A DNA stretch of 33,739 nt from Tannerellaceae bacterium (GTDB taxonomy: Bacteria; Bacteroidota; Bacteroidia; Bacteroidales; Tannerellaceae): contig JAITVG010000216.1 in NCBI GenBank assembly GCA_031285925.1, positions 1 to 33,739 on the forward strand, in the 5' to 3' direction. Shown one piece after another: positions 9,045 to 17,452 of the stretch. The position numbers were made by a program, and so were the translations under genes. Position 1 is the first letter of the stretch, and each line of letters begins with the position of its first letter. The notes beneath the pieces were generated by a model. The model saw nothing but the letters and a program-made list of their open reading frames with translations. It had not been told where the DNA came from and ran no database searches.

Positions 9045-9533
9045 TCAGAAAAATGTCATCAGGGTATTCGTCATATCTATGGGACGTTCAAACTCCATTA
9101 CTACGTTTTTCTTTTCATCGGTCATCCGCAGTATGCCATCTTTCAGTGACAGGTTTTTATCTTCCCGCATGGCTTTCAAAAACTCGTCTTCCGCATTTGC
9201 TCCAAAGCAAAACCTTTTTGTCGAAACGATTTCGGGCGAATTCAACAGGTTGTTTATCATTATAAACCGGCCGGTATAGCTGTTGCATCCCCCTGTTCCG
9301 TGGATTGTCTTTTCGGTGAAGTCGAATTGCAGGGTAGGTTTAGTTTGCGAGAAAATTGTGCCGACATCTTTCCCGTTCAGTGTCTTCAACACCCAGCTGC
9401 CTTCCAAGTTCTTTTGCGTTAAGGCTACATTTCTGGAAGAAGCGCAACCTTGCATCGTGATCGCCGCTATGGCAATCATTACGATGAATACTGTCTGATT
9501 CTTTTTTGTTCTCATAATCAATTCGTTTTTCAT
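9045..9533 (-). CDS. META-domain (HslJ-like) lipoprotein
   Basis: Lipobox ITMQGCASS; LEGSWVLKTLNGK, GTGGCNSYTGRF and FLKAMRED pattern of META domains. The start could also be 9515. Confidence 0.85.
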   Translation of the reverse strand: MKNELIMRTKKNQTVFIVMIAIAAITMQGCASSRNVALTQKNLEGSWVLKTLNGKDVGTIFSQTKPTLQFDFTEKTIHGTGGCNSYTGRFIMINNLLNSPEIVSTKRFCFGANAEDEFLKAMREDKNLSLKDGILRMTDEKKNVVMEFERPIDMTNTLMTFF

Positions 9534-9541
9534 TAGTTATA

Positions 9542-10417
9542 CTATTTCGCAGTCCATCGGCTTAGCCACATTTCCAGCAGGGATAACATCTCCCGGCGGT
9601 ATTTAAAGTTTTCAGTCATGCCAAAACCATGTCCTCCTTCGGGAAAGATATACATGGATGCCGGCACATTATTCCTTTTCAGGGCATCGTAATAATTGAT
9701 ACTGTTTTGTGGAAATACAACCCGGTCGTCGTCGCTCAGAAACAACAGTGCGGGCGGCGTATTGGTGTTTACCTGTTTTTCATTGGAAAACATGTAAATC
9801 TCTTCGGGTGAAGGATTATCTCCAAGCAAATTGCTTCTCGAACCTCCATGTGTGGCTCTTTCCATGGTTATTACCGGATAATAAAGGATGGAGAAATCGG
9901 GGCGCGTACTGATACCGTCGAAACAAAAATGCGTAGAAGCCGTAGACGCGAGATGCCCTCCGGCGGAAAAACCGGCGATGCCCACTTTGAACGGATCTAC
10001 ATGCAATTTGGCGGCATTCCTGCGAACATAGCGTATCGCTTCCCAAGCATCGGCCAACGGTATATCCTTGTGTTTGTTAGGCATACGGTATTTTAATATC
10101 ACCGCCGTTATACCTTTTGAAATCAACCATTCGGCAAAATCCGTTCCTTCGTTTTTGAAGGAAAGGCCGGCATAACCGCCTCCCGGACAGATTACGACGG
10201 CAGTTCCGTTGTTCTTTTCCGCCTCCGGCGAATATATCGTCAGTGTCGGTTTGGAAACGTTTACATACCACATACTGTTTCTGTTTAAAGTTTCGGCAGC
10301 GGTTATCCCGTTATCGACGGGCGGATTGCCCTGCCATAAATCGACTACTTCCTGCGAATAGGCATTAGCGGCACAAACAAATAGCAACAACAGCATTGCA
10401 CAACTTTTCTTTTTCAT
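9542..10417 (-). CDS. Secreted alpha/beta hydrolase (esterase/acetyl-xylan-esterase-like)
   Basis: Signal peptide; PGGGYAGLSF oxyanion-hole region; GFSAGGHLAS nucleophile elbow; C-terminal GGHGFGM. Confidence 0.87.
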   Translation of the reverse strand: MKKKSCAMLLLLFVCAANAYSQEVVDLWQGNPPVDNGITAAETLNRNSMWYVNVSKPTLTIYSPEAEKNNGTAVVICPGGGYAGLSFKNEGTDFAEWLISKGITAVILKYRMPNKHKDIPLADAWEAIRYVRRNAAKLHVDPFKVGIAGFSAGGHLASTASTHFCFDGISTRPDFSILYYPVITMERATHGGSRSNLLGDNPSPEEIYMFSNEKQVNTNTPPALLFLSDDDRVVFPQNSINYYDALKRNNVPASMYIFPEGGHGFGMTENFKYRREMLSLLEMWLSRWTAK

Positions 10418-10516
10418 GACTTTCCTCCTTTTTAATATGGATTAATCTGTATCCGGATATTCCGAAATCCAAAAGTAGGTATTTTTCTTTTCAAACGTAA
10501 TCTTTTCATACACATT

Positions 10517-11290
10517 TTAGCCCTGCTTTTCCGTCAGGTATTTCCAGAAGCGGACGGGCATGAACTGGCGTTGCAGTTTCGGGTTTATTCTTTCCTTGAC
10601 GGCAATCGATTTGAAATATTGCTTCCACAGTTGTTGAAACAGTATTTCGTCCTTATCCATAATATCTTCGGAGAGAAGGCCGGAGAGCAGGTGGGGTTCC
10701 TTTTCCGGAAAACGGACTTCGATTACTTCGTGCAGGTCGTAATAATACCCGTATTCGCGCTTCAGATCGTAAACCAGCCATTGCTGATCGGCAAAGCGGT
10801 CTTTCAGGAACGCGATATTCAGGGGGAGTACATTATATAGAGGCTCCATGGCGGCAAAGTACGTGCCGTCAGCAGCTTTCTGAAAACGCAGGAACTGCTG
10901 GACGCGATGCTTCTCCTGTCCTACTTTCTTCCATATTTTAGACAGTTCCAATACGTCCGGATCTCCAAAGTTCATTTCAACAGCGCACGGAGCATCTATA
11001 TTCTTGCGGATATAGCGAAACAGCAGGAGGCCGATTTCAGGAAGTTCGGACAGCCAGCTTACGGTGATCATGGACAAAGCCACCTTCGAGAGTTTCTTTT
11101 CCAGCGCATTCCATACACGGTTGGCTTTATCTTCGTCTGTAACCACCGTGTATATTTCATCGTGGAAGAGCGGAAGAGGTTCTCCCTCGCCCAGCAGAAG
11201 GTCGGGGAATATCTTTCGGGAATAGGCATCGAACACAACGGTAAGCAATCCCTCCGGCGTTTTATCGTAGATGAAGATGTGCATACGCAA
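10517..11290 (-). CDS. TIGR03915-type putative DNA metabolism protein (DUF4130-like)
   Basis: FIYDKTPEGLLTVVFDAY N-terminus, PLYNVLPLNIAFLKDRFADQQWLVYDLKREYGYYYD; directly follows the radical-SAM partner gene (11291..12562). Confidence 0.82.
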   Translation of the reverse strand: MRMHIFIYDKTPEGLLTVVFDAYSRKIFPDLLLGEGEPLPLFHDEIYTVVTDEDKANRVWNALEKKLSKVALSMITVSWLSELPEIGLLLFRYIRKNIDAPCAVEMNFGDPDVLELSKIWKKVGQEKHRVQQFLRFQKAADGTYFAAMEPLYNVLPLNIAFLKDRFADQQWLVYDLKREYGYYYDLHEVIEVRFPEKEPHLLSGLLSEDIMDKDEILFQQLWKQYFKSIAVKERINPKLQRQFMPVRFWKYLTEKQG

Positions 11291-12562
11291 TTACTCCTGT
11301 TCTTGCTCCCGGAAAAGAAGGATGAGCTGCCTGTCGTCCTGCTTCCGGTTCTTTTTCTGTGTAAGCAGGCGGCGCACGTTCTCCGGCTTCAGTTCATTTA
11401 CCGTCAGCATGGGCAACTCGTTGCAGGTAATGAAATAGCGGGCTTTCTTCATCACGACGCCTATCTTCTTCAACTGTTCGGCGCTTAGGCGACCATAACG
11501 GCGGGAGGCCACAATCAGTTTGGCCGATTTAACGCCGATGCCCGGCACACGCAGGATCATTTCATAATCCGCCCTGTTAATATCTACCGGAAAACATTCC
11601 GGATGACGCAAAGCCCATGCCAGTTTGGGATCGACTTCCAAATCAAGCAGCGGGTAGGAATCATCTACGATCTCCTCTACTTTAAACTGATAGAAACGCA
11701 ACAGCCAGTCTGCCTGATAGAGGCGGTTTTCGCGCACCAGAGGCGGCTGTTTGAGTGCCGGCAGGCGATTGTCGTATCCGTTCACCGGAACAAACCCCGA
11801 ATAGTAGACCCGCTTCATCGTGGGGCGTTTATACAGTGCGGAAGAAACCCGGAGAATATCATTGTCGGTTTCCGGAGTAGCTCCGATGATCATTTGCGTG
11901 CTCTGCCCGGCAGGGGCAAAACGCGGGGCATGGCGAAAGCGTTTGCGCTCTTCCGCACTCTGCAACACCCCATCCCGGATGTAGCGCATGGGGGCGAAAA
12001 CGCTTTGGAAGTCCTTTTCGGGCGCCAGCATTTTGAGGCTTTCCTCTTTGGGTATTTCGATGTTCACGCTTAGGCGGTCGGCATACAATCCGGCCTCCTG
12101 CACCAGTTCACGGCCGGCTCCGGGAATACTTTTCATGTGAATGTAGCCGTTGAAGCGATGAACCGTGCGAAGATCTTTCACGATGCGCACCAGCCGTTCC
12201 ATCGTGTAGTCCGGGCTGCGCACGATTCCGGAACTGAGAAACAGCCCTTCGATGTAATTGCGCCGGTAGAACTCGATCGTCAGATCGACAAGTTCGGAAA
12301 CGGCAAGCGTAGCCCGCGGAATATCGTTGCTTCGCCGGTTGATGCAATAAGCGCAATCGTACATGCAGGAATTGGTAAGCATCACTTTCAACAGCGAAAT
12401 GCACCGGCCGTCTTCCGCAAAGCTGTGACAAATGCCCCAGCCCGCTGCACTGCCGATCGTACCTTCCCGGTTCGGACGCGAAGTGCCGCTCGAAGAGCAC
12501 GACACGTCATAGCGTGCCGATTCGGCCAATATTTTCAGTTTTTCCAGTACGCTTTCGTTCAT
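11291..12562 (-). CDS. TIGR03916-type putative DNA modification/repair radical SAM protein
   Basis: CMYDCAYC (Cx3Cx2C) motif; C-terminal helix-hairpin-helix VPGIGVKSAKLIVASRRYG. Confidence 0.88.
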   Translation of the reverse strand: MNESVLEKLKILAESARYDVSCSSSGTSRPNREGTIGSAAGWGICHSFAEDGRCISLLKVMLTNSCMYDCAYCINRRSNDIPRATLAVSELVDLTIEFYRRNYIEGLFLSSGIVRSPDYTMERLVRIVKDLRTVHRFNGYIHMKSIPGAGRELVQEAGLYADRLSVNIEIPKEESLKMLAPEKDFQSVFAPMRYIRDGVLQSAEERKRFRHAPRFAPAGQSTQMIIGATPETDNDILRVSSALYKRPTMKRVYYSGFVPVNGYDNRLPALKQPPLVRENRLYQADWLLRFYQFKVEEIVDDSYPLLDLEVDPKLAWALRHPECFPVDINRADYEMILRVPGIGVKSAKLIVASRRYGRLSAEQLKKIGVVMKKARYFITCNELPMLTVNELKPENVRRLLTQKKNRKQDDRQLILLFREQEQE

Positions 12563-12584
12563 ATTCCGGTGCGTTATTTTCGTA

Positions 12585-12592
12585 CAAAAATA
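12585..12592 (-). promoter_or_regulatory. Putative -7 box (TATTTTTG on minus strand) of the radical-SAM operon, inside a 9-bp inverted repeat (12572-12595)
   Basis: CAAAAATA on the plus strand; CGTTATTTT (12572-12580) and AAAATAACG (12587-12595) are perfect inverted repeats. Confidence 0.5.
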
Positions 12593-12630
12593 ACGAAAAA
12601 AAGGGAGGGGAGATGTTAATTTGTAAATGT

Positions 12631-12745
12631 GTTTAACACGGGGGGAAATGTTGTTAAACAGCCCAAGCCCGGTGTTTAACAGCTCTACTGTCCGTGTTAA
12701 ACAGCGGGGGTATGTGCGTTAAACAGCGGTTTCGTGCTGTTTAAC
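12631..12745. repeat. Phased array of six GTTWAAC motifs (starts 12631, 12653, 12674, 12696, 12718, 12739)
   Basis: Exact motif positions read from the sequence; spacings 22, 21, 22, 22, 21 bp; several carry the extended form GTTWAACAGC. Confidence 0.9.
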
Positions 12746-12773
12746 GGTCTTGCGGCATCCGAAGTTGTGGAAA

Positions 12774-12819
12774 AACAGAAAAGGGGTTGTCCTTTTCTGC
12801 GGACAACCCCTTTTCTGTT
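12774..12819 (-). terminator. Hairpin with 19-bp perfect stem downstream of the aldolase gene
   Basis: AACAGAAAAGGGGTTGTCC - TTTTCTGC - GGACAACCCCTTTTCTGTT, further flanked by GCATCCG/CGGATGC. Confidence 0.85.
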
Positions 12820-12860
12820 ATTGCGGATGCTCCGGGCTGAATCCCGATAGCGTGTTCCTG

Positions 12861-13868
12861 TTAGCCGTTGCAGGTACACTTGCCTGCCGAACCCAACACG
12901 TTTTCAATTTTGTGTTTGTATAACTTCTTCGCGTTGTCGCGAGCCGGGCCAAGGTATTTGCGCGGGTCGAATTCTGCCGGTTTGGCGGCAAATGTTTCGC
13001 GAATAGCGGCGGTCATAGCCAAACGGCTGTCGGAGTCGATGTTTATTTTGCATACGGCGGAAGCGGCTGCCTTGCGCAGTTGTTCTTCCGGAATACCGAT
13101 CGCGTCTTTCAATGCGCCGCCGTATTTGTTGATCGTTTCTACTTCTTCCTGAGGAACGGAAGACGCTCCGTGCAAAACGATAGGGAAACCGGGGATTCTC
13201 TTTTCCACTTCTTCCAGAATATCGAAGCGAAGCGGGGGAGGTACCAGATGGCCGTTCGCATCGCGCGTGCATTGTGCCGGAGTAAATTTGTTCGCTCCGT
13301 GTGAAGTGCCGATGGAGATGGCCAGAGAGTCGCAACCTGTTTTCGTAACGAAATCAACCACGTCGTCCGGTTCGGTATAGGTGTGGTGATCCGAACTTAC
13401 CTCATCTTCCACTCCTGCAAGTACGCCGAGTTCGCCTTCCACCGTCACATCGTGTTGATGAGCGTATTCAACTACTTTTTTGGTCAGCGCGACGTTTTCT
13501 TCATAAGAAAGATGCGAGCCGTCGATCATTACGGAAGAGAATCCCGTGTCGATACAGCTTTTGCAAAGTTCGAAAGAATCGCCGTGATCCAGGTGAAGGC
13601 AGATCTGCGGTTGCGCACAGCCTAATTCTTTTGCATATTCCACCGCACCTTCGGCCAGATAGCGCAGAAGGGTTTGGTTGGCATATTTACGTGCTCCGCT
13701 GGATACCTGAAGAATAACCGGAGATTTCGTTTCTACCGCGGCCTGAACAATTGCCTGCATCTGCTCCAGATTGTTGAAGTTGAAAGCAGGAATAGCATAC
13801 TTGCCTTCCATTGCCTTTTTAAACATGTCTTTCGTGTTCACAAGGCCTAATTCTTTGTAACTTACCAT
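12861..13868 (-). CDS. fba: Fructose-bisphosphate aldolase, class II
   Basis: IPAFNFNNLEQMQAI, HLDHGDSFELCKSCID and VLHGASSVP motifs. The MVSYKELGLVNTKDMF start is at 13868, not the listed 14063. Confidence 0.93.
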   Translation of the reverse strand: MVSYKELGLVNTKDMFKKAMEGKYAIPAFNFNNLEQMQAIVQAAVETKSPVILQVSSGARKYANQTLLRYLAEGAVEYAKELGCAQPQICLHLDHGDSFELCKSCIDTGFSSVMIDGSHLSYEENVALTKKVVEYAHQHDVTVEGELGVLAGVEDEVSSDHHTYTEPDDVVDFVTKTGCDSLAISIGTSHGANKFTPAQCTRDANGHLVPPPLRFDILEEVEKRIPGFPIVLHGASSVPQEEVETINKYGGALKDAIGIPEEQLRKAAASAVCKINIDSDSRLAMTAAIRETFAAKPAEFDPRKYLGPARDNAKKLYKHKIENVLGSAGKCTCNG

Positions 13869-13905
13869 TGTTGTATGAATTATATTAATAATTTGAAAAC
13901 TCCGG

Positions 13906-13913
13906 CAAAGATA
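13906..13913 (-). promoter_or_regulatory. -7 box TATCTTTG (minus strand) of the aldolase gene
   Basis: CAAAGATA on the plus strand, 38 bp upstream of the fba ATG. Confidence 0.5.
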
Positions 13914-14019
13914 ATAACAATCGCTTTGGAACAACTCTTGCACAAGCATTAAAATAACACAAAACCGGAGAGTTACGAAAAAACAGGCCGGTTTTTTTTG
14001 TTTGTATATATAGAAAGCG

Positions 14020-14027
14020 TACCTTTG
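14020..14027 (+). promoter_or_regulatory. -7 box TACCTTTG upstream of the L31 gene
   Basis: TAnnTTTG match about 90 bp upstream of ATG 14114. Confidence 0.55.
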
Positions 14028-14113
14028 CGAGCCGATTTTCCGGTTAAGACTTAGTTTGCACAAGCCCGGAAGATGAAAGAAGGAAGCTATAAATTAAAAA
14101 CGATAATAAAATA

Positions 14114-14368
14114 ATGAAAAAGAGTATTCATCCCGAAAACTATCGTCCGGTCGTGTTTAAAGACATGTCAAACGAGGACGTTTTTATCACGCGTTCTACT
14201 GTAAACGCAAGAGAAACTATTGAAATCGACGGTGTTACCTACCCGTTGGTGAAGATTGAAATCTCAAACACTTCGCATCCTTTCTATACCGGCAAGTCTA
14301 AACTGGTCGATACCGCCGGACGCGTAGACAAGTTTATGAGCCGCTACGGTAATCGTAACAAGAAATAG
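14114..14368 (+). CDS. rpmE2: 50S ribosomal protein L31 type B
   Basis: [20 protein letters not shown]... [21 protein letters not shown] typical of L31 type B, with no Cys zinc ribbon. Confidence 0.95.
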   Translation: MKKSIHPENYRPVVFKDMSNEDVFITRSTVNARETIEIDGVTYPLVKIEISNTSHPFYTGKSKLVDTAGRVDKFMSRYGNRNKK

Positions 14369-14401
14369 AGAAGCAAGCATCGCTTTGCTTTAATAAAAGA
14401 G

Positions 14402-14432
14402 AAAGGTTTCGGTATCCCCGGAGCCTTTTTTT
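14402..14432 (+). terminator. Terminator-like hairpin, copy 1
   Basis: AAAGGTTTCGGTATCCCCGGAGCCTTTTTTT: GC-rich stem plus T-tract after L31. Confidence 0.7.
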
Positions 14433-14447
14433 GTGTCGGGTACCTCA

Positions 14448-14570
14448 ACACGGAGGACACGGGGACACGGAGTTGAAAGTACACAGAGATGCGCTATGGC
14501 GCGCTAAACTCCGTGTTCTCCTGTTGTTCAACATGCTCTCCGTCACTCTGTGTTTAATTTTCCAAAAAAG
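14448..14570. repeat. Palindromic intergenic repeat of the ACACAGAGG/CACGGAGGACACGGAG family
   Basis: ACACGGAGTT...AACTCCGTGT inverted repeat plus CACGGAGGACAC; related sequences at 151-171 and 33088-33242. Confidence 0.65.
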
Positions 14571-14574
14571 GAAG

Positions 14575-14602
14575 GGTTTCGGTATCCCCGGAACCTTTTT
14601 TT
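14575..14602 (+). terminator. Terminator-like hairpin, copy 2 (27/28 identical to 14405-14432)
   Basis: GGTTTCGGTATCCCCGGAACCTTTTTTT. Confidence 0.55.
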
Positions 14603-14640
14603 ATTAAGTTTGTCAATTCATCACTAAATATATAATACTC

Positions 14641-15735
14641 ATGGTAAAAACAAAAGAAGAACTTCTGTCGATTCTGAGCCACTTCCCCTTGGAAGGCAAG
14701 GCTATTTCCGCCGAACCGTTCGGCAACGGGCATATCAACGATACATTGAAGGTGACGACCGGCAACGGCGAAGCCAAGTATATTCTGCAACGGATCAATC
14801 ACCACATTTTTACGAACGTAGACATGTTGCAGCAAAACATTCATATCGTAACCCGCCATATCCGCAGGAAACTGGAAGAAAGGGGCGAAACGGATATCGA
14901 TCGCAAAGTATTGACTTTCTTGTCGGCCGACGACAATAAACTGTATTACTTCGACGGCGAGAACTACTGGCGTGTTTGCCTGATGATCCCCCGGAGCAAG
15001 AGCTATGAAGAAGTAACCCCGGAGAAATCCTTTGAAGCCGGGTTGGCGTTTGGCGATTTCCAGTCCATGCTGGCCGACATTCCCGAAGGGACTTTAGGCG
15101 AAACGATTCCGAATTTCCACAATATGGAATTTCGTTTGCAGCAATTCCGCGATGCGGTCGAAGCAGACCCGGTTGGCCGTCTGGCAGGCGTGAAAGGGTT
15201 GGTTGATGAAATCGAGGAGAGAGCGAAAGGGATGTGCATCCAAGAAATGCTATACAGGGAAGGAAGGCTTCGGAAGCGGGTGAACCACTGCGATACGAAA
15301 GTGAACAATATCCTGTTCGACGAGGCAGGCAAGGTGCTTTGCGTGATCGACCTCGACACGGTGATGCCGGGATTTGTGCTTTCCGACATCGGCGATTTTA
15401 TCCGTACCGGCGCCAATACCGGCGCGGAAGATGACAAGGATTTGGATAACGTGGGTGTTAATATGCCGATATTCGAAGCGTACACCGAGGGCTATATGGA
15501 GAAAGCGAAATCATTCCTCACCTCGCTTGAAATATCGATGCTGCCTTATGGCGGACGCCTGCTGACTTACATGCAGACCGTTCGCTTCTTCACCGACTAC
15601 ATCAATGGCGACACTTATTACAAGATCCATTATCCGGAACACAATCTGGTACGTACAAAAGCGCAGTTCAAACTTCTGCTAAGCCTCGAAGATCATGCCG
15701 CCGAAATGGACAACTTCATGGAACAGTGGCTATAA
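14641..15735 (+). CDS. Phosphotransferase-family kinase (N-acetylhexosamine 1-kinase/NahK-like)
   Basis: FGNGHINDTLKV, HCDTKVNNILFDEAG and VIDLDTVMPGFVLSDIGDFIR catalytic motifs of APH-fold sugar kinases. Confidence 0.85.
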   Translation: MVKTKEELLSILSHFPLEGKAISAEPFGNGHINDTLKVTTGNGEAKYILQRINHHIFTNVDMLQQNIHIVTRHIRRKLEERGETDIDRKVLTFLSADDNKLYYFDGENYWRVCLMIPRSKSYEEVTPEKSFEAGLAFGDFQSMLADIPEGTLGETIPNFHNMEFRLQQFRDAVEADPVGRLAGVKGLVDEIEERAKGMCIQEMLYREGRLRKRVNHCDTKVNNILFDEAGKVLCVIDLDTVMPGFVLSDIGDFIRTGANTGAEDDKDLDNVGVNMPIFEAYTEGYMEKAKSFLTSLEISMLPYGGRLLTYMQTVRFFTDYINGDTYYKIHYPEHNLVRTKAQFKLLLSLEDHAAEMDNFMEQWL

Positions 15736-15781
15736 GGAAAACTCAAAACAGGCTCACATGCGTTTGCCATGAAAACAAAAT

Positions 15782-15813
15782 AAAAGAGGCTTCCGTTGCG
15801 GAAAGCCTCTTTT
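15782..15813 (+). terminator. Rho-independent-like terminator after the kinase gene
   Basis: AAAAGAGGCTTCCGTTGCGGAAAGCCTCTTTT. Confidence 0.8.
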
Positions 15814-15906
15814 GGTTTAGATCAGATTAGTTGATTGAAAAGAATAACCAACTATGCCTTAAACAACGGATAGATATTACAGTAATTAGCAGAATAATAT
15901 GTATAC

Positions 15907-17025
15907 TTATTTATCTTTCTCCAATTTACTTATTTCTTCATTTTTTTTCAAGATGATTTTAGCTATTTCTGCTTTCCCATCTTTGAAATAATTATTGATA
16001 TTTTCTTTTTGAATATCAGATAAAGGGGTTTTGCCTTGGTTAAATTGTTGGGCATAGCTGTTTGCAGCTAACAGATCATAAAACAACCCTTCGTCAAAAC
16101 CGAGTAATTCCGCGGTACTATTCTTTACTATTTTCAACCACTGGTCGATAGGAGTAGCATCGATTGGTGGTATATTGAATATTTCATCGGATATAATGTG
16201 TAGAGCGACATTTGAATAATAGACCCCACTATATAAATACTGAGGGTCATTCAACTTGAAGTCTTTCAGAAATGTATAATAGTGTTTGTCTATGTGCGGA
16301 GATTCAACTATTTTAGGTTCTCCATTTTCTGAAAAATCAGACCTCATAATTATTTTATATAGCAATAGACGTTGATTAAGCATTAATAACTTTAACTCAA
16401 TCTCACTGTATTTTTTTGCAACTTCGGATAAAATAGTGTCTTTTTCCAGTTCTTTCAGCATATCCGCTAAATGAACTTTCGATTGTTTTACAAAACGCGC
16501 AGGTGCTCTATGCAGTTCTCTCAGATCCGGGAAAATAAATCGCCTTACTTCCTCTTGTATACTGTCCATTTTGATTAGATCTACAGACGTCAGTCCCATA
16601 TTGTTTATCTGATCTATATTTTTAATCGTACCCGTTTTCTCTTGGTATACAACATCTATTTTAGTTTCTTCTCCGACTGTCAAACAGACATCAAAGTCGT
16701 CATAATTCCGAAAATCCGGAGAAATATGGCCAATTGCATGGTAGCTTTGCAATGGCACTTCAAATGAGAAAAAACCACTACTGTCTACTTCGGTTTTTAA
16801 CATATATGACCACTCCTCAGTAAAAGGATGCGGAACAGATAAAGACAATCTCCGAGGTTTTGGTATTCCGGATGGATTGAAATTTGTCATTTTTCCTGAC
16901 AATATAGCTTTCCCTTCCCGGATTTCAAGATTTGGAAGTTTAAAGTCTTTCTTAGTTGAGCAAGAGTAAAATACCAGACAAGTACTAACGATTAGTATCC
17001 ATGTGGGAAATAAATTTCTATCCAT
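15907..17025 (-). CDS. Lipoprotein resembling the N-terminal half of Bacteroidales TlpA-like proteins, without a thioredoxin domain
   Basis: Lipobox VFYSCSTK; helical region ...GFDEGLFYDLLAANSYAQQFNQGKTPLSDIQKENINNYF... then stop after NEEISKLEKDK; no CxxC domain. Confidence 0.6.
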   Translation of the reverse strand: MDRNLFPTWILIVSTCLVFYSCSTKKDFKLPNLEIREGKAILSGKMTNFNPSGIPKPRRLSLSVPHPFTEEWSYMLKTEVDSSGFFSFEVPLQSYHAIGHISPDFRNYDDFDVCLTVGEETKIDVVYQEKTGTIKNIDQINNMGLTSVDLIKMDSIQEEVRRFIFPDLRELHRAPARFVKQSKVHLADMLKELEKDTILSEVAKKYSEIELKLLMLNQRLLLYKIIMRSDFSENGEPKIVESPHIDKHYYTFLKDFKLNDPQYLYSGVYYSNVALHIISDEIFNIPPIDATPIDQWLKIVKNSTAELLGFDEGLFYDLLAANSYAQQFNQGKTPLSDIQKENINNYFKDGKAEIAKIILKKNEEISKLEKDK

Positions 17026-17097
17026 ATTATTATTGTTGAATAAGTTAGATAATTTGTTTTTGAAAGCAGAAGATAGTGAGGAGATTGCAACAGCAGA

Positions 17098-17343
17098 CTA
17101 CTTATTAGGCATAAACCCACAATGCGGCTTGTGGTATGTATCATCATACCAACAAAGACCACTATATGAGCCGCCTGACCAGGTAATCGTGCATGAGGCA
17201 CCTGTAGGTTTACCTTTACACGCACTTTCTCCTACTTTTTCCGGACCCCCTTGCTCTTCTTTTGCTCTTCCTGTCGCATTTTTCATCTCTGTGTCATTCA
17301 ACACGTGAAATTCTTTGAATTTCAACTTTCTCAATATATCCAT
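17098..17343 (-). CDS. Small Cys-rich peptide with GG-Bacteroidales-like leader (candidate natural-product/RiPP-type precursor or secreted disulfide peptide)
   Basis: LRKLKFKEFHVLNDTEMKNATG leader-like N-terminus; C-terminal ACKGKPTGASCTITWSGGSYSGLCWYDDTYHKPHCGFMPNK with four Cys; 72 bp upstream of, and codirectional with, the 15907..17025 lipoprotein. Confidence 0.6.
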   Translation of the reverse strand: MDILRKLKFKEFHVLNDTEMKNATGRAKEEQGGPEKVGESACKGKPTGASCTITWSGGSYSGLCWYDDTYHKPHCGFMPNK

Positions 17344-17452
17344 ACATTTTGATTGCGGTACTTCTAAAATTTTACTTTTCGAATAGCCAAAGTATCATTA
17401 AAGCCATCCGAAATCACCTAAAAGATAATTATAATCCGTTGGCGGAATTAGC

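Noticed and set aside
12631-12745. CRISPR array interpretation of the GTTWAAC repeats
   Set aside because: Repeat core only 7-10 bp with about 12-bp spacers, and no cas genes in the window.
13869-14063. N-terminal extension of the aldolase ORF
   Set aside because: Reads through the divergent promoter region; canonical aldolase start MVSYKELGLVNTKDMF at 13868.
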